This document shows, in pieces, positions 1 to 5,319 of a stretch of 7,407 bases of DNA (positions are counted from its first letter, which is position 1; every line of letters begins with the position of its first letter). Where the stretch lies: positions 1 to 7,407 of the forward strand of contig DCVO01000030.1 in the NCBI GenBank assembly GCA_002327405.1. The letters run 5' to 3'. The notes under the pieces were generated by a model. That model searched no databases, was not told the origin of the DNA, and was given only the letters and a program-made list of their open reading frames with translations. This stretch comes from Thiobacillus sp. UBA2186 (GTDB taxonomy: Bacteria; Pseudomonadota; Gammaproteobacteria; Burkholderiales; Thiobacillaceae). The position numbers and the translations under genes were made by a program.

Positions 1-142
1 CGTTGCAGCAGGCTTCCTGGCCGGGGTAAAGGTGCAGAAAGCCGCCGATCTTGCGTTCGATGTAGGCTTGGTAGCAGCGCTCCTCGAAACGACGGTGAAC
101 CACCATCTCCCTGAGCACGCGCTTCTTGTCTTCCAGTTTCAT
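1..142 (-). CDS. pdhA: Pyruvate dehydrogenase E1 component, alpha subunit (5' part only)
   Basis: Only the first 47 codons are in the window; the gene runs off the left edge. The product is the alpha half of the heterotetrameric, thiamine-diphosphate-dependent E1 enzyme, which decarboxylates pyruvate and passes the acetyl group to the lipoyl E2 subunit. The sequence shows the typical E1-alpha N-terminus: an R-R-F-E-E stretch at residues 17-21, then K-I-G-G-F (31-35) and H-L-Y-P-G-Q-E-A (37-44), the G-Q-E-A block being a hallmark of the family. The ATG at 142 is preceded by an AAAGG Shine-Dalgarno-like run at a suitable distance and by a good promoter. A related 2-oxo acid or acetoin dehydrogenase alpha subunit cannot be fully excluded from 47 residues, but the HLYPGQEA form fits PDH best. 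It is divergent from the aminopeptidase gene. Confidence 0.85.
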   Translation of the reverse strand, partial: MKLEDKKRVLREMVVHRRFEERCYQAYIERKIGGFLHLYPGQEACCN

Positions 143-199
143 TGGTAAGCCTTTAAGTATCTCGTTGGAAGGTTGGAAAAGGAGGATAAAAACCGCGCT

Positions 200-228
200 A
201 TTATCCCGTAAAAGCCCCATCCATTCAA
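200..228 (-). promoter_or_regulatory. Sigma70-like promoter for the pyruvate dehydrogenase alpha gene
   Basis: On the minus strand a TTGAAT -35 box (223-228) and a GATAAT -10 box (200-205) are separated by exactly 17 bp. They match the consensus at 4/6 and 5/6 positions. Transcription would begin near 193, giving a leader of about 50 nt before the ATG at 142. The same AT-rich stretch reads TATTAT (199-204) on the plus strand. That could be a -10 box for the aminopeptidase gene, but its only TTGGAA partner (173-178) is 20 bp away, so a plus-strand promoter is much less convincing. Confidence 0.6.
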
Positions 229-255
229 TTTCGCCAATACCCCCATAGAGCCGCC

Positions 256-1722
256 ATGTCCCTGCAGATCATTGAAAAGAAACCCGAAGCAGTATTGAAA
301 ACCCTTGATGGCGCAAGCCATGCGCTGGTGCTGATGCCGAAGGGCAAGACCCTGGCGGATGTTCCCGGCAAGCCGGCGCTTGCCGCCGCACTCAAGCGCA
401 AGGACATGAAGGCGGAAGAACTCGCGAAATCGCCGCTCGCCATCGAAACCGGCGCCGGCCTGCGCGTCTATGCCATGCTCGATGCGAATGCGGACACTTT
501 CTCGCGCCATGCCCAGCTGCGCAAGGCCCTGGAGCCGCTGCTGGGCGAGCATCCCGCCGAACTGCAGCTTGCGCTGTATGGCCCGGATGCCTTCAAGCAA
601 ACATCGGCGAGCGATGCCGTCTATTGCGCGGCGGTGAATGCGCGTCCCTTGCCGACGCAGAAAAGCGGCAAGTCTGCCGCCGCCCTGCAAAAGCTGATTG
701 TGCATGGCTTGAATGCCAAGGGTGGCTATGCGCGCGAACTGGCCGTGGCCGAAGGCAACACCCTCACGCGCTCGCTCACCAACCTGCCGCCCAACCAGCT
801 GACGCCGGGCGTCTACCGCAAGCGCATCGCCAAACTGGCGAAAGATTATGGCTGGAAGCTGGAGGAATACAGCTTCGACAAGCTGAAGAAAATGGGCGCC
901 GGAGCCTTTTGCGCCGTGGCCCAGGGCTCGCCCGCGAAAGATGCCGCCATCGTCAACATCAGGTATCAGGGGCCAGGGGTCAGGGGTCAGAAGAAAGCCA
1001 AGAAAATCGCGCTGGTGGGCAAGGGCATCTGCTTCGACACCGGCGGCCACAACCTCAAGCCAGCCAAGTACATGCAGGGCATGCACGAGGACATGAACGG
1101 CTCCGCCGTGGTGCTGGGCATTCTCGCAGCCGCCTCAAAACTGAAGCTGCCGATGCAGATCGACGGCTGGCTGGCGCTGGCGGAAAACCACATCAGCCCG
1201 CAGGCCTACCGCCAGAACGAAATCGTCAGGGCGCTCAACGGCACCACCATCGAAGTCGTGCACACCGACGCCGAAGGCCGCATGGTGCTGGCCGACACCC
1301 TCACCCTGGCGGCACGCGCCAAGCCCGACGTCATCGCCGACTTCGCCACCCTCACCGGCTCCATGCACTACGCCCTGGGCGACCGCTACAGCGGCATTTT
1401 CAGCAACCGCGAAAACGTCGCCGAAGCCGCATTGAAGGCGGCGCAGCAAAGCGGCGAACGCGTCTGCCGCTTCCCCATGGACGCCGACTACGATCCGCAA
1501 CTGGATTCAAAAGTGGCGGACGTGCTGCAGTGCACCATGGAAGGCGCGGCCGACCACATCCTTGCCACGCGCTTCCTCTCGCGCTTCATCGACGACACCC
1601 CCTGGGTGCACATGGACCTCTCGGCCAGCACCTGCAAGGGCGGGTTGGGGGCGGTGATGACTGACCTTACTGGTTTTGGTGTGGGGTGGGGGGTGGCTTG
1701 GATGGAGGGGCTGGAAAAATAA
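256..1722 (+). CDS. Leucyl aminopeptidase family protein (peptidase M17, PepA-like)
   Basis: Cytosolic metallo-exopeptidase of 488 residues, within the normal M17 length. It removes N-terminal amino acids from peptides using two metal ions. The N-terminal third is the weakly conserved regulatory domain; the catalytic domain starts near residue 250. All expected active-site residues are visible at a constant offset of -14 from E. coli PepA. The metal ligands are K256 and D261 (in G-K-G-I-C-F-D-T-G-G), D279, and D338 and E340 (in H-T-D-A-E-G-R). The catalytic pair is K268 and R342. The family signature usually reads N-T-D-A-E-G-R-L, here H-T-D-A-E-G-R-M, which suggests a side branch and not canonical PepA, so no gene symbol is given. 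The ATG at 256 has only a weak AGAG ribosome site. Two oddities are a heptanucleotide tandem repeat in the linker before the catalytic domain and a 3' end of about 28 codons with different codon use. The gene appears monocistronic. Confidence 0.9.
   Translation: MSLQIIEKKPEAVLKTLDGASHALVLMPKGKTLADVPGKPALAAALKRKDMKAEELAKSPLAIETGAGLRVYAMLDANADTFSRHAQLRKALEPLLGEHPAELQLALYGPDAFKQTSASDAVYCAAVNARPLPTQKSGKSAAALQKLIVHGLNAKGGYARELAVAEGNTLTRSLTNLPPNQLTPGVYRKRIAKLAKDYGWKLEEYSFDKLKKMGAGAFCAVAQGSPAKDAAIVNIRYQGPGVRGQKKAKKIALVGKGICFDTGGHNLKPAKYMQGMHEDMNGSAVVLGILAAASKLKLPMQIDGWLALAENHISPQAYRQNEIVRALNGTTIEVVHTDAEGRMVLADTLTLAARAKPDVIADFATLTGSMHYALGDRYSGIFSNRENVAEAALKAAQQSGERVCRFPMDADYDPQLDSKVADVLQCTMEGAADHILATRFLSRFIDDTPWVHMDLSASTCKGGLGAVMTDLTGFGVGWGVAWMEGLEK
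967..990 (+). repeat. Heptanucleotide tandem repeat inside the aminopeptidase gene
   Basis: Three and a half copies of the 7-bp unit CAGGGGY lie at 967-973, 974-980 and 981-987, followed by CAG. They are translated as residues 238-245, in the linker just before the catalytic domain. Three units equal 21 bp, so the reading frame is kept, but gain or loss of one unit would break it. E. coli PepA, recalled from memory, is about three residues shorter at this point, so the repeat probably added a short surface loop. Confidence 0.8.
1638..1710 (+). other. G-run-rich 3' end of the aminopeptidase gene
   Basis: The coding strand carries repeated G runs: 1638-1640, 1642-1644, 1647-1651, 1683-1686, 1688-1693 and 1707-1710. 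The last codons use GGG and GGT for glycine, TTG and CTT for leucine and ACT for threonine, while upstream the gene almost always uses GGC, CTG/CTC and ACC. The stretch could form a G-quadruplex in mRNA or on the coding DNA strand. That is only a possibility drawn from the runs. Confidence 0.35.
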
Positions 1723-1783
1723 GTGTCTGAGAATAGCCAAGTACTACAGAGTGCAAAGTGCACTTCAGAACATTGGCACTCAT

Positions 1784-1900
1784 GATGCGCTCAAGCCGGG
1801 CAGCCGCTATCTGTTCGACAAGCTGCTGCACAACGACTATGCCCTTCAGCCCGCGCGGCTTGGCCTGCCGGACACGCTGAATATTGGACTCTGTTTGTAG
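1784..1900 (+). pseudogene. Fragment of a sulfotransferase gene (remnant of a second copy)
   Basis: The 221-bp gap between the aminopeptidase and the antitoxin gene holds an internal fragment of a sulfotransferase gene. Positions 1784-1845 match 2765-2826 of the intact downstream gene at 61 of 62 bases (C at 1807, T in the other copy). Similarity then falls sharply but remains recognisable in protein: the fragment reads L-G-L-P-D-T-L-N-I-G-L-C-L where the intact gene has L-G-M-A-D-M-K-I-L-I-S-L. It corresponds to residues 66 to about 102 of the 258-residue protein and lacks both the N-terminal nucleotide-binding loop and the C-terminal half. No in-frame start codon lies in the gap, since the ATGs at 1782 and 1785 are out of frame. 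The frame ends at TAG 1898-1900, inside the palindromic operator of the toxin-antitoxin module. The remaining bases 1723-1783 hold nothing recognisable beyond a 10-bp palindrome at 1756-1765. Confidence 0.8.
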
Positions 1901-1915
1901 CACCGCTGTGCTACA
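1896..1915 (+). promoter_or_regulatory. Palindromic operator of the toxin-antitoxin operon
   Basis: A perfect inverted repeat with 8-bp arms, TGTAGCAC and GTGCTACA, surrounds a CGCT centre, 29 bp before the antitoxin ATG. Such palindromes are the usual binding sites of ribbon-helix-helix antitoxins, which repress their own operons. The right arm overlaps a likely -10 box, TACACT (1912-1917), so bound antitoxin would block RNA polymerase. No good -35 hexamer is found at 16-18 bp spacing; TTGGAC (1884-1889) is too far away at 22 bp. Confidence 0.7.
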
Positions 1916-1943
1916 CTAGGTTCGGTACTAACAGGAGCCTGCC

Positions 1944-2228
1944 ATGTCCACCACCACCATCCGCCTGCCTGACGATTTGAAGGCCCGCATCGCGGCAGCC
2001 GCGGAGCGCGCGGGCACCACCTCGCACAACTTCATCCTGCAGGCCATCGCGGAAAAAACCGAACAGGAAGAGCGCCGCGCGGATTTCAATGAGGAAGCCG
2101 ATCGCCGCTATGCCGAAATTGTCGCAAGCGGCAAAACCATCCCCTGGGAAACCATGCGCACTTATCTCGAAGCGCGGGCAAGCGGCAAGAAGCCCGCCCG
2201 CCCCAAAGCCAGAAAACTCGCCCGCTGA
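1944..2228 (+). CDS. Ribbon-helix-helix antitoxin, CopG/ParD-like
   Basis: A 94-residue protein and first gene of a two-gene toxin-antitoxin operon. Residues 3-7 (T-T-I-R-L) form the DNA-contacting beta strand typical of the MetJ/Arc fold. Residues 8 to about 40 follow as the two helices, with the conserved L-P-D-D-L-K turn and an A-G-T-T-S segment between helices. The middle and C-terminal parts (residues 41-94) should wrap the toxin. The last 17 residues are strongly basic, rich in K, R, P and A, and probably disordered. Translation starts at ATG 1944, with AGGAG (1933-1937) 6 nt upstream. The gene ends 2 nt before the toxin start, which favours coupled translation. The upstream palindrome supports autoregulation. 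It is inferred that the antitoxin neutralises the next gene's product. Confidence 0.85.
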   Translation: MSTTTIRLPDDLKARIAAAAERAGTTSHNFILQAIAEKTEQEERRADFNEEADRRYAEIVASGKTIPWETMRTYLEARASGKKPARPKARKLAR

Positions 2229-2230
2229 AC

Positions 2231-2527
2231 ATGTCGCGCATCGAGCTGGCGCCAGAGCTTGGTGAAGACCTTGAACGTATCCTCGAGCATCTGACCGAGC
2301 ATGAGGCTGAAAATACGGCCGCCCGCATTCAGGACATCATTCAGGCTATCTCCGTGCTCGAACACAATCCCCTCATCGGCCGGCCGACCCAGAACGGCAA
2401 ACGCGAACTGGTCATCGGCCGCAGTACGCGCGGCTATGTGGCCTTGTACCGCTACGTTCCGGAAATCGATACCGTTTTTGTGCTGGCGCTTAAGGCCCAG
2501 CGTGAAGCCGGCTATGCACGAGAGTGA
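2231..2527 (+). CDS. RelE/ParE-family toxin
   Basis: A 98-residue protein of the usual size for the RelE/ParE superfamily. It shows two N-terminal helices (about residues 8-45), then the N-P-L-I-G-R-P motif (46-52). The antiparallel sheet follows, with conserved positive residues R58, R64, R67 and R73, the A-L-Y-R-Y strand (71-75), and a C-terminal L-K-A-Q-R-E-A-G-Y segment (87-95) characteristic of ParE-like members. ParE toxins poison DNA gyrase and RelE toxins cut mRNA on the ribosome; the sequence alone does not decide which applies. The second gene of the operon starts 2 nt after the antitoxin stop. The TGA at 2525-2527 is immediately followed by an ATG (2528). Confidence 0.85.
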   Translation: MSRIELAPELGEDLERILEHLTEHEAENTAARIQDIIQAISVLEHNPLIGRPTQNGKRELVIGRSTRGYVALYRYVPEIDTVFVLALKAQREAGYARE

Positions 2528-2569
2528 ATGTTCCCCGGCCTTGCCGGAGAATAGTTGATGAATTAAAGC
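2528..2569 (+). promoter_or_regulatory. Hairpin and minimal reading frames in front of the sulfotransferase
   Basis: The 42 nt between toxin and sulfotransferase hold a hairpin, TTCCCCGGC (2531-2539) pairing with GCCGGAGAA (2543-2551) around a CTT loop, with one C-A mismatch. The right arm contains GGAG (2546-2549), the only good Shine-Dalgarno site. It is correctly placed (8 nt) for an ATG at 2558 and not for the gene's ATG at 2570 (20 nt). The 2558 frame is in phase with the sulfotransferase but hits TAA at its third codon (2564-2566). A second mini-frame of eight codons (ATG 2528 to TAG 2552-2554) runs through the hairpin. There is no U tract, so this is not a standard terminator. It may control translation of the sulfotransferase or may be a damaged start. 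Confidence 0.45.
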
Positions 2570-3346
2570 ATGCAGTCCGATCCTGCCAACGATTCATCCG
2601 AGCGCCACGCCCGGATTTTCCTGCTCAGCCACATGCGGGCCTATACCAGCCTGGCCGGGCATATTCTCGGCTCGCATCCTCAGATCAACGGCTACTACGA
2701 AATGCACATCAGCTATGAGGATGCCGCTGCGCTGGACCGGCAACTGGCCGTGTTGCTGGAAGGCGATGCGCTCAAGCCGGGCAGCCGTTATCTGTTCGAC
2801 AAGCTGCTGCACAACGACTATGCCCTGGCGCTGGATAGGCTGGGCATGGCGGACATGAAAATCCTGATTTCGCTGCGGCAGCCTGAACCCACCATCAAGA
2901 GCATCGTGCATTTGTATCGGCAAAAGGATGGCGGAGATCTGTTCGATTCCCCCGAGAAGGCGGCTCGCTATTACATCGAGCGGGTCAGGGCGCTGGCCGA
3001 TTTCGCCAGGGTCAATTTCGCCATGGCCAACCCCGGCTATTTCTATTTCGATGCCGAGCTGTGGCAGCGCGCGCCGGAGTTACTGCTGCCCAGGCTCACC
3101 GCGTGGCTGGAACTGGATTCGCCCTTGAGCGAGCAGTACCAAACCTTCAGCCACACCGGCAAGCCGTTGAAGGGCGATTCATCGCCGCGCATTCATCGCG
3201 GGAATATCGACAGGGGCGGGAGCGATTACGCGCATATCACCGTGCCGGATGCGGTGCTGGACGAGGCAGGCGAGGTTTATCGGGAATGCCGGGGGCAGAT
3301 CATCGAGCAGGCGGTGGATTCGCTTTTGGTGGGGCAGGGCGGGTAA
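2570..3346 (+). CDS. Sulfotransferase-like protein (P-loop PAPS-type fold)
   Basis: A 258-residue protein predicted to transfer a sulfuryl group from PAPS to an unknown acceptor. Residues 17-37 hold the phosphosulfate-binding strand-loop-helix: a hydrophobic strand F-L-L-S, loop with R23 and T26-S27, then L-x-x-H-P. An acidic/histidine patch (E44, H46) follows where the catalytic base lies in the family. Residues 98-111 hold the 3'-phosphate motif, with R103 and S111 separated by eight residues as in characterised sulfotransferases. A C-terminal K-x-x-K-G-D-S segment (198-204) resembles the nucleotide-contacting loop of the family. No signal peptide or membrane segment is visible, so it should be cytoplasmic. 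ATG 2570 is chosen because an in-frame TAA lies at 2564; no Shine-Dalgarno site fits it well. It lies 42 nt after the toxin gene with no terminator between and is possibly co-transcribed. Part of it (residues 66-86) is duplicated in the upstream pseudogene fragment. Acceptor unknown. Confidence 0.75.
   Translation: MQSDPANDSSERHARIFLLSHMRAYTSLAGHILGSHPQINGYYEMHISYEDAAALDRQLAVLLEGDALKPGSRYLFDKLLHNDYALALDRLGMADMKILISLRQPEPTIKSIVHLYRQKDGGDLFDSPEKAARYYIERVRALADFARVNFAMANPGYFYFDAELWQRAPELLLPRLTAWLELDSPLSEQYQTFSHTGKPLKGDSSPRIHRGNIDRGGSDYAHITVPDAVLDEAGEVYRECRGQIIEQAVDSLLVGQGG
2765..2826 (+). repeat. Intact-gene copy of the 62-bp direct repeat
   Basis: This stretch, coding for residues 66-86 of the sulfotransferase, is the partner of 1784-1845 (61/62 identical, same orientation, 981 bp apart). 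The pair brackets the whole toxin-antitoxin module, so recombination between copies would delete it together with the first 195 bp of the sulfotransferase gene. Confidence 0.85.
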
Positions 3347-3355
3347 GGATTCGAC

Positions 3356-3491
3356 TTCGTCATTGCGGGGAATGCAGTGACGAAGCAATTCGGGGGGGCT
3401 GGGCCTTGCTTGAACTGGGTCGCCACGGCCCTGCGGGCCTCGCGATGACGGTAGGGGGTCGCTCTCCGCCGCGCTTCGCTCGCGATGACGG
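3356..3491. repeat. Palindromic intergenic repeat element between convergent genes
   Basis: The 161-bp gap between the convergent sulfotransferase and GT-like genes has the look of a widespread dispersed intergenic repeat. It starts with CGTCATTGCGGGG (3358-3370) and returns with CCTCGCGATGACG (3438-3450), an imperfect inverted terminal repeat (10 of 13 positions). The right end is present twice: the 12-mer TCGCGATGACGG occurs at 3440-3451 and 3480-3491. A strong internal hairpin, GGCCC-TGC-GGGCC, lies at 3427-3439. No transposase and no clear target duplication are visible. Copies elsewhere in the genome are expected but not visible here. The hairpins may also serve as a two-way transcription end for the converging genes. 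Confidence 0.65.
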
Positions 3492-3507
3492 CTTTTGCGG
3501 TGATTGC

Positions 3508-5316
3508 CTAGAACAGGCTGTCCCAGGCATCGCGCTCCGCCCGGTAGTTGAGCAGGGCATCGACGATCTGCTGCTTGCGCCGGGTGCGGTGCTCACTGGA
3601 TTGAATCTGCTGCCAGGCCGGGGCGTGCTCGCCGAAGTTGCGGTCGATGTTGTCGATGAAGGCGCGCACCTGATTTAGCGCCCCCGCCAGATCGGGCACA
3701 GCCAGCCACCAATGCCTGGCCTTGAACACCAGCTCGTTCAAGTGCCGGTTCTTGTGCACGATGGCCTCGTGCTTTTGCCGGTACAGCGCCAGCATCTCGG
3801 CTTCTTTCTGATTGATGACAGCCTCAATCTCATTTTGGGGAAAGGGCTGGTTTACGTCTGCCTGCTTCACCAGTTCTTCGGTGGAGAACAGCATGAGGTC
3901 GCCGAAGAACTGGCGCTCGAATTCGTTGGAGAGGTCGATATGTGCCTGGCCCACTTCCACGCCGGGGCGGAAGTCGTCTTCCAGCCCCGCCTCGGTGGTG
4001 CGCAGGTGCAGGTTGGGCATGTTGAACGAGGCGAAGCGCGGGCCGATCTCGGCGGCGATCAGCCGGCCGGCGGTGGGGCCGGACATTCTCAGGCGCAGAT
4101 GGCCGAAGGGGATGACGTATTTCAGCCCGTCGTAGTTGACGATGGTGTTGCCGGGGTAGACGGTGCGCGCCCGGCTGAGCTGGCTGTAGCCTTTTCCATA
4201 GTCGAACCGGGTCCTGCGCGTGAGGTGCTCGCCGAAGAAGAAGGCGTTGAGCCGTGAAGCAAAATCCGTCAGGCAGGCGGCATGGTCGTGGCTGCCTTCG
4301 AGGCGGCAGGCGTAATCGAATGCGGCCTGCTTGTGTTCGTATCCGAACAGCCCGGCGAGGTCGTGATAGGCGGCGTCGCCCGGCTTTTGCTGCGCGCCGT
4401 GGAACCGGCAGGTTTGCGATTCCCCCAATGCCGCTAGGCGAGTGAAGAAGGCGCTCACGTCGTCGAGGAAGTTGGCGGCCATCACCGAAGGCGACACCGG
4501 CGGGTCGCCGACCATCTTGCCGGTGAGCATGAGGGTGTCGGTGCTGCGGAAGATTTTGTCGATCGCGCTGAAGTAGTTCAGCGCATACACCGCCTCGTCG
4601 CCGGATTCGGTTTGCCGGTTGACGCACAGGCGCTGGTCGCTGTCGACCAGGTAATACAGCGTCTTGGCTTTGTCTTCGGTCAGCTGCAGAAACTTGAGGT
4701 AGGCGAGGTTGCGGTTGGCGGCCTGGCCCTTGAGGTAGAACTTGTCACGGGATTGCGTGGTGAGGAGGCGGCCCAGGCGTTCGCGCTTCTCCGCGGGCAG
4801 GGCTTGCAGCAACTCATATTGCTCGTCCAGGCCGAAGTGATGGACGCGCAGGCCTTTCTGCCGGTATTCCTCCACCAGTTCGATGTCGCGGCGGATGTTG
4901 GACTCGAAGCGGCTGTCCTCGGCGACGACGACCTTGATCTTGTCCCATACGCCATGGGTGCTGCCGCCATAGTCATACAGCCGGAAGACCTGAAGGATGC
5001 TTTCCAGGCAGGCGCGCAGGTGCGGCGGGCGGTCGGCGATGGGGATGCCGAAGATGAAGTGGTGGCGGTCGTCGCTGCCGCGCAGTTGAATGAGCGCCTC
5101 CTGCTCGCGGAACAGGGCCTGGTAGTCGGCCAGCAGTGCATGGAAATCTCCCGCGCCGGACCACATGGCCTTTTCCAGCAGGGGATGGCACTGCTCGTAG
5201 AGCGCAATGGGGTCGGTGCCGCTTTGCAGTTGCCTGCCGATCTCGGCCAGGGCGGGAATGCTGGCCTGGTGGCGCACGATGCAATCCGCCAGCCGCGTTG
5301 TATCGGAACCGCTCAT
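3508..5316 (-). CDS. Putative glycosyltransferase-like protein (GT-A-type domain)
   Basis: A 602-residue protein that I do not recognise as a named family. Residues 86-112 (H-F-I-F-G-I-P-I-A-D-R-P-P-H-L-R-A-C-L) look like the first strand and helix of a GT-A nucleotide-sugar transferase. K-V-V-V-A-E-D-S (128-135) resembles the second strand. A conserved-looking N-R-N-L-A-Y (201-206), then Y-Y-L-V-D-S-D (221-227), matches the usual metal-binding D-x-D region. Residues 368-445 hold many aromatic, glycine and arginine residues (for example P-F-G-H-L-R-L-R-M-S-G-P) that could form an acceptor site. The N-terminal 80 and C-terminal 110 residues are helical and charged; 495-530 could be coiled coil. 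No signal peptide or membrane helix is seen, so it is presumably cytoplasmic. ATG 5316 lies 3 nt after the upstream stop, lacks a Shine-Dalgarno site and is probably translated by coupling. Donor and acceptor are unknown. Confidence 0.6.
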   Translation of the reverse strand: MSGSDTTRLADCIVRHQASIPALAEIGRQLQSGTDPIALYEQCHPLLEKAMWSGAGDFHALLADYQALFREQEALIQLRGSDDRHHFIFGIPIADRPPHLRACLESILQVFRLYDYGGSTHGVWDKIKVVVAEDSRFESNIRRDIELVEEYRQKGLRVHHFGLDEQYELLQALPAEKRERLGRLLTTQSRDKFYLKGQAANRNLAYLKFLQLTEDKAKTLYYLVDSDQRLCVNRQTESGDEAVYALNYFSAIDKIFRSTDTLMLTGKMVGDPPVSPSVMAANFLDDVSAFFTRLAALGESQTCRFHGAQQKPGDAAYHDLAGLFGYEHKQAAFDYACRLEGSHDHAACLTDFASRLNAFFFGEHLTRRTRFDYGKGYSQLSRARTVYPGNTIVNYDGLKYVIPFGHLRLRMSGPTAGRLIAAEIGPRFASFNMPNLHLRTTEAGLEDDFRPGVEVGQAHIDLSNEFERQFFGDLMLFSTEELVKQADVNQPFPQNEIEAVINQKEAEMLALYRQKHEAIVHKNRHLNELVFKARHWWLAVPDLAGALNQVRAFIDNIDRNFGEHAPAWQQIQSSEHRTRRKQQIVDALLNYRAERDAWDSLF

Positions 5317-5319
5317 TCG

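Noticed and set aside
139..1086. A 315-codon minus-strand frame opposite the aminopeptidase start.
   Set aside because: It overlaps the E1-alpha gene's start region and the well-supported aminopeptidase; no domain is recognisable in its translation.
1676..1900. A 74-codon small gene overlapping the end of the aminopeptidase.
   Set aside because: Its first half is the aminopeptidase 3' end in another frame and its second half is the sulfotransferase fragment; it is an accidental join, not a gene.
2531..2551. A rho-independent terminator after the toxin gene.
   Set aside because: The hairpin is short, has a mismatch and is not followed by a run of T residues.
3356..3491. A complete transposon or MITE with target-site duplication.
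   Set aside because: The inverted ends are imperfect and no duplicated flanking bases could be found, so only a repeat element is claimed.
3061..3678. A 205-codon plus-strand frame running from the sulfotransferase through the intergenic repeat.
   Set aside because: It is out of frame with the sulfotransferase, crosses palindromic repeat DNA and ends antisense to the GT-like gene; it exists because of high GC content.
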